From the NCBI GenBank assembly GCA_934045905.1, contig OW203766.1, forward strand, positions 18,842,309-18,906,308: a stretch of 64,000 bases of DNA. Direction: 5' to 3'. The stretch is from Leuctra nigra (taxonomy: Eukaryota > Arthropoda > Insecta > Plecoptera > Leuctridae). The translations under genes were made by a program, and so were the position numbers. Of this stretch, positions 1-8,962 are shown piece by piece. The number at the start of each line of letters is the position of its first letter. The stretch's first letter is position 1. The notes beneath the pieces are model-generated. The model did not search any database. It saw only the letters and a list, made by a program, of their open reading frames with translations, and was not told the origin of the DNA.

Positions 1-870
1 ATTGTTCTCTCTTACCTTGGACCTGGCCCTATCGTAAAAACGTAAAAGTATCAAAACATACCTCAGCTGTGGAATGCTTTCTGTATCAGCTATGCCGCAG
101 AGCCAATAGACCCTCAAATGTGTCTACATTTTCACCCACTCAAGGTCCATTTCTTTGGAACGAATTTTTACAACCCTTAGAGGGCTAAGAGTAACAAGGT
201 TGTAAACGACATCGAACAAGGGAGGACAATAAATGGTTGAGGATACAATGAGAGCAAATGATTTTACGATACATTATAAACGAGAACAATGAGTGTCTCT
301 AGGTCTGAGACGGACCATAGTCGTTTTTCGGGCGCCACCAAAAAAATCCGAGACATTTTCAAAGAATAACTTTACTTAGACAAAACCGTTTATCTGAACG
401 ATACGAAACTTAGAGAGAAAATTCATGTATATTTATGAAACCTCCACCCTCTTTTTCGCCTTTTTCTGCCTATCTCAACGATAAAAATATGCTAATATAC
501 CAGATTTTGCAATCAAAATTGCTGATTTATGGTAGTGGCTATAGTCGAAGTAGCTACAAAGTTATCAAAATTTGATGGCAGATGTTTCATCCGCCTAAAT
601 TCTTCATGAAAAATGTGAGCTGTCAGGAAGTCTGTAGTGAGAAAAGTGCAAAACGTACAAAATAAAAAGATCTTCGTTTTTACTGTACAAAAATATTGTT
701 GTGAAAAAATTCTAGTGAGTGGTCTAATCACTTACTGAATGAGGAAAACACCATCTCAACCCTTTAAGTGTAGTAGTTTGACCAATATCGTGATTAATAT
801 TTCTAGTCACGTGGTATCTCTTGAGCCGCCTTAAAGCTTCAATTATTTATAAGAATTATTGAATTATTTC
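1..870. other. AT-rich non-coding stretch
   Basis: I see no supported gene or repeat here. Short open frames exist but lack splice context, codon bias or recognisable motifs. Confidence 0.5.
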
Positions 871-1055
871 GTTCAATAAAACTGATTGACTGAAAAAGGA
901 TAGATCGCACCATCAGAAGTCAGTCCAATCAATCTCCTTGTCACTCTAGTAGGTTCTCTCATTTCAATGATTATGACATGTATTGATTGATACAGAACAT
1001 GACCAGCAGTCGTTTAAATTTATTCACTGATCAATTTTTGTTGTGCCGAGTGTAC
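871..1055. repeat. Degenerate copy of a TIR element (family of 32860-33079)
   Basis: The sequence aligns by eye with the element at 32860-33079. Shared blocks include ATCGCACCATCAGAAGTCAG, CACTCTAGTAGGT, ACATGACCAGCAGTC and the terminal GCCGAGTGTAC. The right terminus is recognisable. The left terminal inverted repeat has decayed, so this is an older and probably inactive copy. Confidence 0.6.
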
Positions 1056-1827
1056 ATACACATACACTATAATCATGGTTTTAACGAGGGAAGGGGCTGA
1101 GAAAGATAATACTTCCAAGGGGATTCGAGGTACATTACAGATATAACCATTTTCGTTTACAATAATTTAAAGTATCTGAAACTAAACCCCCCACTGACGG
1201 AAATAGAGACTTTGTCTAACGCGCGATTGCTTTTGAAATGATCCTTATTTCGAGAAAATCTTGTTATAAAACGGGTAATTTGGTTCCCTTTGTGCTTTTG
1301 AAGTATGGCTTATAGAAGGGATGAAATGATTTGGAAGAGCTTTCTCTTCTCCCCTTCACATCACTGGTTCCTTCCTTTCTAAGCTCCTCACCTTCCCAGC
1401 TTTCAAGTCGGCGTGTGTAAGTGACGTACAATACCACGTGATCATGACTGGTTGAATGTAAGTTCAACGCTTCATAAAATAACCAATAAAGTATTTTTTT
1501 TCCAGGAATCTTTTAATCTACAATGTTGCTAAATATAAATAAACACCACACTTTTTTTCGTAGTAAATACATAAAAAATACAAATTGCGCGTAATTTCTG
1601 TCTGCTAAAGTTCATTCATTCCTGCACGTCATTTGAGAGTGAAATACTTGATTCGTATTCAATTTCTTGCATTTCATTATTGAACCAGAAGAGATAAGTA
1701 TTGATATGGTGCAAGCGCGATCTTTTTTTGCTGCTTGTTGCAGACTTTTTTCTTGGAACGATTGGAGACGAAACGGTTGGACGAATTGAGCACTCTTAAA
1801 AAACACTCGAATAACACTCTTAAGGCT
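1056..1827. other. Non-coding stretch
   Basis: AT-rich sequence. I see no supported gene. The minus-strand short frames around 1264-1883 have no recognisable motif. Confidence 0.45.
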
Positions 1828-2267
1828 GAATCACACGATTCAAGTTTCCTTGAATTCAACCCTTTCAAGGCGGTTGAATTCAAGACTCGGATCGTCTAAA
1901 TGAAAACATTGATGCATTTAACACGTTTCCAAGTCTTGAATTCAAAACATCTCTTCAATCTTTTCAATTAGAGCATGTCCTATTTTCCTTCAAGTCTTGA
2001 AATACTTCAACCAATTGTTAATTTCACCGCAACTTCAATCAACAATAAACATTAAATCGTCTAAATTCTAATAAATACCAACTGCAATGTGAAAAGATTT
2101 TCCTCGAGTGGGACTCGAACATTGCACATTGCAGTTGGTATTTATTAACATTTAACATTCACCTAACTGAGGGATTCAGTAAAAATCATATTTCGTCTAA
2201 ATTCTCTTTCATGTTTCCTTGAAATCAAGGGTTGAACCCCTTCAAGGAAACTTGAACCGTGTAATTC
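1828..2267. mobile_element. MITE-like element with terminal inverted repeats
   Basis: The left end (GAATCACACGATTCAAG from 1828, continuing through TTTCCTTGAA) is matched in inverse by the right end (TTCAAGGAAACTTGAACCGTG...ATTC, ending 2267). The termini form inverted repeats of about 40 bp with a few mismatches. The interior is AT-rich with more copies of a CTTGAATTCAA motif and no transposase frame. The superfamily was not assigned because no clear target-site duplication is visible. Confidence 0.7.
2070..2146. repeat. 22-bp perfect hairpin with a tRNA-B-box-like loop
   Basis: AATAAATACCAACTGCAATGTG at 2070-2091 is repeated in perfect inverse at 2125-2146. On the minus strand the 33-bp loop contains GTTCGAGTCCC, which resembles a pol III B box or a tRNA T arm. 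The hairpin lies inside the 1828-2267 element, so it may be a nested insertion or the remains of a tRNA-derived unit. Confidence 0.65.
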
Positions 2268-4270
2268 ATGTTTTAGGGTTGTTACTTTGTACATTTTTAT
2301 TTTTTATAATAATTAGTTGGTTGATTTTGGGGGAAAAAATGGCTCTTTCTTTTCTCGCTGGGTGCATTATTAAAATAATTTTAAAAAATGTGCCAAGTAA
2401 CAAACGTCAGGACATCCATGAAAAACTTTATATTCAAATTTGGCATCAATTTGTTCACAGGATTAGCTCCTGCTCCATCATTCCAATGAGAATAGTTTTG
2501 AATGCAAAAATGCAAAAATCTAAAAATCAGACATCTATGTGAACATTATAGTTACATCCACTTCTGGAACATTTTATCACACTCAATTTTCTCCAACAGC
2601 CGAGCTCTATTATCACCTTAACTCATCTTCAAGTGAAATATCGTTCATAAAACTCATTCAGATAAAACCAGTCTAATTAGACGATAATTAACTAAACTTA
2701 TTAGCACAATTCGCACGTCATTCTGTATATAACATGAAGCATAGACGACGAATCTATTTCCAGAGCGATGATAGCAACAGATCGCCTCGCCGTGATCTAA
2801 ACTGTGCCAATTGTGTTGGCATCTCATCTCAATTCGTTGAGTTAGTCGTTGACACTCGAGGCAGAGACGAGATGTCTCGTATCAGTGGTCCAGTGAGGCG
2901 GAGCCTGTGAAGATTCGAACATCCAACAGGTTCCAAGAACAACAACGTGTTGACTTTGTGATCATATAGTGATGGTGTTAAGTTTTTATTAGTGTGTGTT
3001 TCTTGTATGCCGTTTTTAAAAACTATTCTCTTTGTACTTCCACATGACAATATTTAGCGGGATTGGTGTTGTTATTTATTTAGATACTTCGATATTTATT
3101 TTAATAATATGTGAGTGATTAGTGATAAAACAATAACATGATTCTAGTGAGTGATAAAATCTTGCATCGAAAATAATCTACCTAACATTCAGGTAAATTA
3201 AGAAATATATTACATTTGTAATAAGGAAGTTGGCGAACTCGAAACGAAATGTTTTATGGAACTTTCATAAAAATGCATTGTAAAGTTTAAACAGTCATTC
3301 AAGGAATGTCATTGGTTGTTGCTATGGCAATATAATCTTCCCAATCATCTGTTTAAAATTTAGCAGAGTACTGAAAAACTGACCCATAATGTAAAGTTCC
3401 CAATCACAAAAATGTATTACAGTTGGTAGATATCTCGCTCAGTGTCTATTACAAAATTGTTTAATTTATTTGTTAATTTATTATTTATTTAATTTGTAGG
3501 GAACCAAGTCAGATACAACACAAAATATTACAAACAATTGATTATCAAAGCAATATAATTCAACAATTATTGATTTTAATAACTTCGATAATATGGAAAA
3601 TAATATTTTGAACATGAATCTGCGACTGTTTCATGTAAAAACTACAAGTGTGAAACTTTCCGCCAGAATTAGCATAAAACTGAAAATACCTCCCGTTGTT
3701 CTTTTAGGTTTATATATCCACACAACAATCACTCTTAATTTTAGCATTTCCCGTCAACGTGGTGGCATTGCAGTTGGTAAATTGCCATCCATTATTCAAT
3801 AGGTTCCGGAGGACGCAACGGGATAAAATATGAACTGTTACGCCTCCCACAGGATGCGCGGTGATGTAAACTTGTTGCCAATGTTTTTAGGTTTTGCATT
3901 CAAACACAGAGGTCCTAGTCTATAACTTCAAAATTCCACACTCTGCTAGAATCCGATTTCACGCAATGTTAAACCTTATGGCCGTGACCAGATTCCATCA
4001 GAATGGAATTGGGAATACGTTCTAGAATAGAGCCCTATTCTAGAAAATGAATCGGATTCCATCGGAATCGGGAATTTGAAAGTTATAGAATATGGCCTCA
4101 GAGGTGATACGGCAAGAGAAGAAACGAAGCCTCATGATGGAGAAATACATTAACTCGTACCTACTGCCTAACGAAAAAACTTCGCTATTCTGTAACTTGG
4201 CTCTGAAACGTGAAACAATTTAGAAAAGCACTTAGCCTCACAAAGCTGTCTTGATTGTGATGATGATAAA
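2268..4270. other. Non-coding stretch
   Basis: AT-rich DNA with no supported gene. The frame at 2219-2542 overlaps the MITE terminus and is treated as spurious. Imperfect palindromes around GATTCCATCGGAATC occur near 3985-4075. Confidence 0.45.
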
Positions 4271-4289
4271 GAGAACACCCTCTTTTACC

Positions 4290-4470
4290 CCCGCAGTGTT
4301 GATATCAATGAAGAATAGACAAGATAGACGGTGGGAAGGAGACGGTCGTGCCTATTTGCTGGGAACCTTTTCAGCATTTGTCCTCTCGACTGAGGAAAAC
4401 CACGAGAAATCTTCAGTCAGGCAGGAATCGACTCTAGGACATCTGGTGTGCAAGTCCAGAGCGTAGCAGA
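4290..4470 (-). mobile_element. SINE-family fragment
   Basis: On the plus strand it reads as the complement of the SINE family described at 53820-54130. Recognisable blocks are GGTGGGAAGGAGACGGTCGTG, the region after GGGAACC, CTCTCGACTGAGG, TCAGTCAGG and a decayed copy of the GAATCGAACCC box. There are several substitutions, so it is an old copy. Confidence 0.55.
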
Positions 4471-5207
4471 GCCAACTTGCTCCATTATAGTTATTATGTG
4501 GTGCTAAATTTCGGCTTACGGTTTGAAGTACAGACTCAAAGGGACAAAAAATCGATCGCAGATGATTGAATGTGTTAGTTTGTTATGTAAACAGTTGAGC
4601 CTTGTGAACAGAAATGAAATACCAGCTTCAATCGCCATACTCGTCACCATGACTGCTGGTAAATGTCGAGATAGTTCCAAATCGCTTATCCCTTCCCACC
4701 AATCATAACCCCCATGGTCTCTCCGCTCTCGACCAACCACAGGAATCAAATCACCTCCTTGTTTGCCGAACATATCCCAGGAGTGTTTACAAACCTAGAG
4801 GCTCGACGCTGGATGTGGACCAAGCCGTATCGGTTGCCATAGTTACCATGTGCGTAATTGGAGATCTGCTCCCAGTGAACCGGCACGGGCCGATAACGAA
4901 GTGTGCTATATTATCGGCTTGTGATAACCTATTGGTGTGGATCAGTGGTTGGAAGCTGAGAGGAAAGAATGACATTCGATGACGCGGTTAGGACGCAGAT
5001 CGTGTTAACCTGATTTCAATACCTCATCACGTCCATTGTCAGGAGAAATAATAAAAAAAAATCTAAAATTGTGAAATGTTGACTTAGAACAGGCCAAAAC
5101 AATATTCTGTCCACATTTTTGTCACTACGTATTGGCCAAAATTTTTATTTGTATTATTATTTTAAATATATTTTAGATTTCTTTAATTGTTAAAAGTCCA
5201 TGATACT
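4471..5207. other. Non-coding stretch
   Basis: No supported gene. Short frames on both strands overlap each other and show no domain. Confidence 0.4.
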
Positions 5208-5450
5208 GTACCACAGAAGTAGAAGGCCGGTAGTCAATTTTCTAGATTTTGTGTGTTGCACACTTTTGGAATGATGTAATCGAGCTATTGCCATTTGACT
5301 GACGTCAATAAATACATGTATCGAAGTATTCTCTTACACAATGACGCACGTCATTATTACAAATACGAAGTGGATTAAAGCAGAATTACTGGTTTATGAG
5401 CTCATCTCAAGAATCATTGAACGGACTTCCGGCCCTTTACCTCTGAGGTG
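5208..5450. mobile_element. ~245-bp MITE, TIR family TACCTCTGAGGTAGAAGG
   Basis: The ends form inverted repeats. The left end reads TACCACAGAAGTAGAAGGCC and the right end reads GGCCCTTTACCTCTGAGGTG. The interior matches related copies at 11344-11630, 17725-17970, 26771-27002 and 28788-29043, with shared blocks such as GTCATTTGACTGA..TCAA and GTATTCTCTTACA. No coding frame is present. The superfamily is not assigned. Confidence 0.75.
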
Positions 5451-5719
5451 TTTTATGTTATATTTCATTTAGAAAGAAAGACAGATGAACTTTGCTCAGA
5501 ATTTATCCCCGATGTTGCCTTTAGATTGATGATTATCCACAGGAAACACGAAAATCTTTGGTCAAGAATGTCGACCGAGAAAATGGAAAGAAAATCTTGC
5601 CCTTCCTCATATTATGATAGCCAGTCTTTGTCAACAATAGAAAAACGCTCGGGTATGGTTCGAAGTAATATTTCTCAACCATATACAAGTACGAAATCAA
5701 CAATAAAAACAACATAACT

Positions 5720-7102
5720 CTATATTAAATGCTTCCTCGGTCTCTGCGGCACCTCGTCTTCATCGGCCACCCCCTGGAAGCGCACCTTCTTCGGCGGCGA
5801 CTCCTTCTTCGCCCTCTCACAATCTTCCTGCTCCCGTCCAATCGACTCCATTGTCTCGAGCACCTCCGCCAGTCGCGTGTTCACCGCCTCCAACAAGCGT
5901 TGATCGACGTCCTCGGGCGTGCACGTCGGGAGCAACTCCGCGCCGGAGCCGGACTCCGGGTACACCTCCTCGACGACGTCCTCGTCAGAACTGACCGGCG
6001 TGCTCGGACGTTGCGTCAACGGCTGCGTCGACGCCATGTATTCAAGCTCCTCGCGCTCCTCGGAGCAAAGACACGCCTCCAGGATGAGGTCGTTGACGAT
6101 GTCGGCTACAATCGACAAAGCAGTTTCTGGTTGAATACGGTAATCGCTATCAAACAATTCCAGACTCTCTTCAAATACATGCTCCACGATCTCCTCAATC
6201 TCTTCCATCTCTCCCCTCTTCGTACTCTCTTTGTAGCACTCATCAATATCTTCAACCTTCAAGACGCAATCCTCTGACTGGTCGTCATCCTCCTCAACAA
6301 CAGTAATCACATTCTTAATATCCTCTTCTTGGCTGACATTTTGCACCTCCGGCTTGATTCCGGAGAGGGGATCAACAAACCCTTTGGAACAGTGCATGCT
6401 CTCGTGCACCGGTACTTCAATTGGAAGTTTACTCTCGATCAAACGCATTGTGATCATCTTCATATTCGTCAGGGCTGAGATCGCGTATCCCGTCGCACGG
6501 TACGACTGTTGGTCGTTGACGTAGTTGGCGAGAATGTCTGCAAACGAGGACCAACTGTTGAACATTTCCTCCAACGAGGACTTTGATTTGGCGCTGTCCT
6601 TGGCGTAGGCGACGCGAATGTCCTTGTCGAGGTATTCTTTGAGTTTCGACGTGTACAATCCGAGTCTGATGTGCGCTTTCTTGAGTCGTTTCGTGCAATC
6701 CATCGACACTCTCTTCCGATCGGCCGAGAGCCTCTCGTTGTACTCTGTCAGTCGCAGAGAGAACAAGTTGCCCAGAGCTCCGTGGATTTCAAGGGCACAT
6801 GTGATGACGTCTTCTCTAAAAGTTGTGTCCAGATAGATTCTGAGGACCTCGTGTAGGTTTTTGAGGAATGTGTACCATTCCTTCCACCGGAATGAATCGT
6901 CGAAATGATCTTTGTGTAGGATTGACTTACTTGGCGTCGGAAGGATTGGCGTCGACTTGTGACTTTGGAAGCGACGCATTTTGCGCAATCTGTTGTTGGC
7001 GACGTAGGCAATCAAGAGGGTTGCGACGGAGACTGAGAGGATGTAGAGAGATGTCGGCTTCGGGGTGGCAAGTAGCATGGTGCTCGATGTGTCCACATTC
7101 AC
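5720..7102 (-). CDS. Hypothetical single-pass membrane protein, intronless, 460 aa
   Basis: I do not recognise the family. The frame runs uninterrupted from the first ATG at 7102 to the stop ending at 5720. Residues about 17-36 (a run rich in L, S, V, A and I) form one membrane segment, followed by a basic KMRR stretch, so a type II or signal-anchored protein with a cytosolic C-terminal region is likely. Residues about 60-220 look helical with many charged residues. The centre, about 255-330, is strongly acidic (EEDDDQ, EMEEIEEIVEHV). Near the C-terminus, ESPPKKVRFQG holds a KVRF sequence that fits the RVxF docking motif for protein phosphatase 1; that is inference from a short motif. The second Met (residue 9) is an alternative start. 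A minus-strand TATAAAA (7136-7142) lies 34 bp upstream. TTTTTAG just upstream could instead be a splice acceptor. The high GC and CpG content of the 3' half contrasts with the AT-rich surroundings and supports real coding sequence. Confidence 0.8.
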   Translation of the reverse strand: MNVDTSSTMLLATPKPTSLYILSVSVATLLIAYVANNRLRKMRRFQSHKSTPILPTPSKSILHKDHFDDSFRWKEWYTFLKNLHEVLRIYLDTTFREDVITCALEIHGALGNLFSLRLTEYNERLSADRKRVSMDCTKRLKKAHIRLGLYTSKLKEYLDKDIRVAYAKDSAKSKSSLEEMFNSWSSFADILANYVNDQQSYRATGYAISALTNMKMITMRLIESKLPIEVPVHESMHCSKGFVDPLSGIKPEVQNVSQEEDIKNVITVVEEDDDQSEDCVLKVEDIDECYKESTKRGEMEEIEEIVEHVFEESLELFDSDYRIQPETALSIVADIVNDLILEACLCSEEREELEYMASTQPLTQRPSTPVSSDEDVVEEVYPESGSGAELLPTCTPEDVDQRLLEAVNTRLAEVLETMESIGREQEDCERAKKESPPKKVRFQGVADEDEVPQRPRKHLI

Positions 7103-7135
7103 GAGGTTGCATCAACTTGACGTTCTAAAAACACA

Positions 7136-7142
7136 TTTTATA
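7136..7142 (-). promoter_or_regulatory. Candidate TATA box for the 460-aa gene
   Basis: TATAAAA on the minus strand lies 34 bp upstream of the chosen ATG at 7102. This would leave a very short 5' UTR, so the site is only a candidate. A splice-acceptor-like TGTTTTTAG lies between it and the ATG. Confidence 0.35.
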
Positions 7143-7268
7143 ACACCACCGTCAAATTATATCTTCGAAGAAGAAAAAGTATAGCTAGTAGTTTCAGCTG
7201 TGTTTTATAAGGTGTTTTCTTCACTGCTTTGTGGAAACTGTTACCCAAGATGCCGTGAAAGAAGCAAG

Positions 7269-8305
7269 GTTCAAAGATGTTTTGTTTTCAGATAGATCGC
7301 GATGGCCGGGCAGAGTGAAACACTGACGGCACTGCAATGGGGCACAGAGGTGACTGCAACGGAGCCACCGACATGGGGGGACGCCGTCAAGAGTGTCTGA
7401 TGTCGTGACTAGAACCAATGTTCAGAGATGTTTTGTTTTCAGATAGATCGCGATGGCCGGGCAGAGTGAAACACTTATGGCACTGCAATGGGGCACGGAC
7501 GTGACTGCGACGGAGCCACCGACATGGGGGGACGCCGTCAAGAGTGTCTGATGTCGTGACTAGAACCAATGTTCAGAGATGTTTTGTTTTCAGATAGAAC
7601 GCGATGGCCGGGCAGAGTGAGACACTAATGGCACTGCAATGGGGCACGGAGGTGACTGCGACGGAGCCACCGACATGGGGGGACGCCGTCAAGAGTGTCT
7701 GATGTCGTGACTAGAACCAATGTTCAGAGATGTTTTGTTTTCAGATAGATCGCGATGGCCGGGCAGAGTGAAACACTGACGGCACTGCAATGGGGCACAG
7801 AGGTGACTGCAACGGAGCCACCGACATGGGGGGACGCCGTCAAGAGTGTCTGATGTCGTGACTAGAACCAATGTTCAGAGATGTTTTGTTTTCAGATAGA
7901 TCGCGATGGCCGGGCAGAGTGAAACACTTATGGCACTGCAATGGGGCACGGACGTGACTGCGACGGAGCCACCGACATGGGGGGACGCCGTCAAGAGTGT
8001 CTGATGTCGTGACTAGAACCAATGTTCAGAGATGTTTTGTTTTCAGATAGAACGCGATGGCCGGGCAGAGTGAGACACTAATGGCACTGCAATGGGGCAC
8101 GGAGGTGACTGCGACGGAGCCACCGACATGGGGGGACGCCGTCAAGAGTGTCTGATGTCGTGACTAGAACCAATGTTCAGAGATGTTTTGTTTTCAGATA
8201 GAACGCGATGGCCGGGCAGAGTGAGACACTAATGGCACTGCAATGGGGCACGGAGGTGACTGCGACGGAGCCACCGACATGGGGGGACGCCGTCAAGAGT
8301 GTCTG
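7269..8305 (+). repeat. Seven-copy tandem array of a 151-bp exon-bearing unit
   Basis: Units begin near GTTCAGAGATG and repeat exactly every 151 bp. The ATG of each copy falls at 7302, 7453, 7604, 7755, 7906, 8057 and 8208. Each unit contains ATGTTTTGTTTTCAG (an acceptor-like site), ATAGATCGCG or ATAGAACGCG, an ATG, and 32 codons (MAGQSETL...DAVKSV). The first six copies then hit TGA. Diagnostic substitutions give three unit types in the order a-b-c-a-b-c-c, so a 453-bp trimer was itself duplicated. Minus-strand frames over the array are shadows. Confidence 0.92.
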
Positions 8306-8337
8306 GCTCAAGGTCATCACATGCGGTGGTCTCATGA
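8198..8337 (+). CDS. Putative 5' coding exon of an unidentified plus-strand gene
   Basis: The seventh array copy differs from the others in that the frame does not stop after DAVKSV. It continues for 11 codons (WLKVITCGGLM) and ends at 8337 in A|GTAAGT, a near-ideal donor, in phase 1. The exon would start after TTTTCAG (AG at 8196-8197) with a 10-nt 5' UTR and ATG at 8208, giving 43 codons plus one base. The C-terminal WLKVITCGGLM resembles the start of a membrane segment, as in many receptors whose first helix is split by an intron; that is only an inference. I could not find the next exon. The donor lies within about 10 bp of the left edge of the takeout duplication, so the takeout genes may sit antisense inside its intron. 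Confidence 0.5.
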
Positions 8338-8881
8338 GTAAGTTGTTCTAGAGAATAATTTGTAGTTATACATTATTATACATTCACAAAACATGAAACA
8401 TTATAAAATACTGAGACAGAGAAATAATAGAGGAGTGGCAAATTAAATTAATAATAAAATAAAACAGTTTTATCTTTAGACAAGGATATACTCATTTTAT
8501 TATTTGGACGACCGGTTGTAAATTAAATCAGAATAGTACAGATTGAAGCATAGGGTAATAGAATCATCACATCATACCTATTACACAATGATTAACGAAT
8601 GGTTATTACAATCAAACTGTTAATACAATAGGTACTCAATTTTTGGTCGAGATTATAATGCAATTTGACGATATATTGGTCGGATGGGTCATAACTCCAA
8701 TTTCAGATTCTGCATTTCACAAAATTGTGAATTATTCCATTATGGAGATCAGTAACAACAAAAAACATGTATCGTTATCTTATTGTTAGCACTTAGACAA
8801 AATTATTTCGTCCAAGGTAAAAGGAAGAAATTGTCTGTGCTAGTACCCACCAATGTATATAAAAAAAATCAACTACTTCGT

Positions 8882-8887
8882 TTTATT
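8882..8887 (-). terminator. Candidate poly(A) signal of takeout-like gene A
   Basis: AATAAA on the minus strand lies about 76 bp beyond the stop codon of gene A. No equally good hexamer is visible at the same distance in gene B. Confidence 0.4.
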
Positions 8888-8962
8888 ATTACCTACCAAT
8901 GTGTAATTACTCATTAGTTCAGTTTATGTACACAATTTATGCACACAGTATCCTCTGTACAT

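Noticed and set aside
2219..2542. 107-codon plus-strand frame with a hydrophobic stretch
   Set aside because: It begins inside the terminal repeat of a MITE and continues into AT-rich DNA. The hydrophobicity is explained by T-rich codons.
7221..8022. Minus-strand 60-67-codon frames in the 151-bp array
   Set aside because: They are antisense shadows of the repeat. The plus strand has the acceptor, start codon and, in the last copy, a donor.
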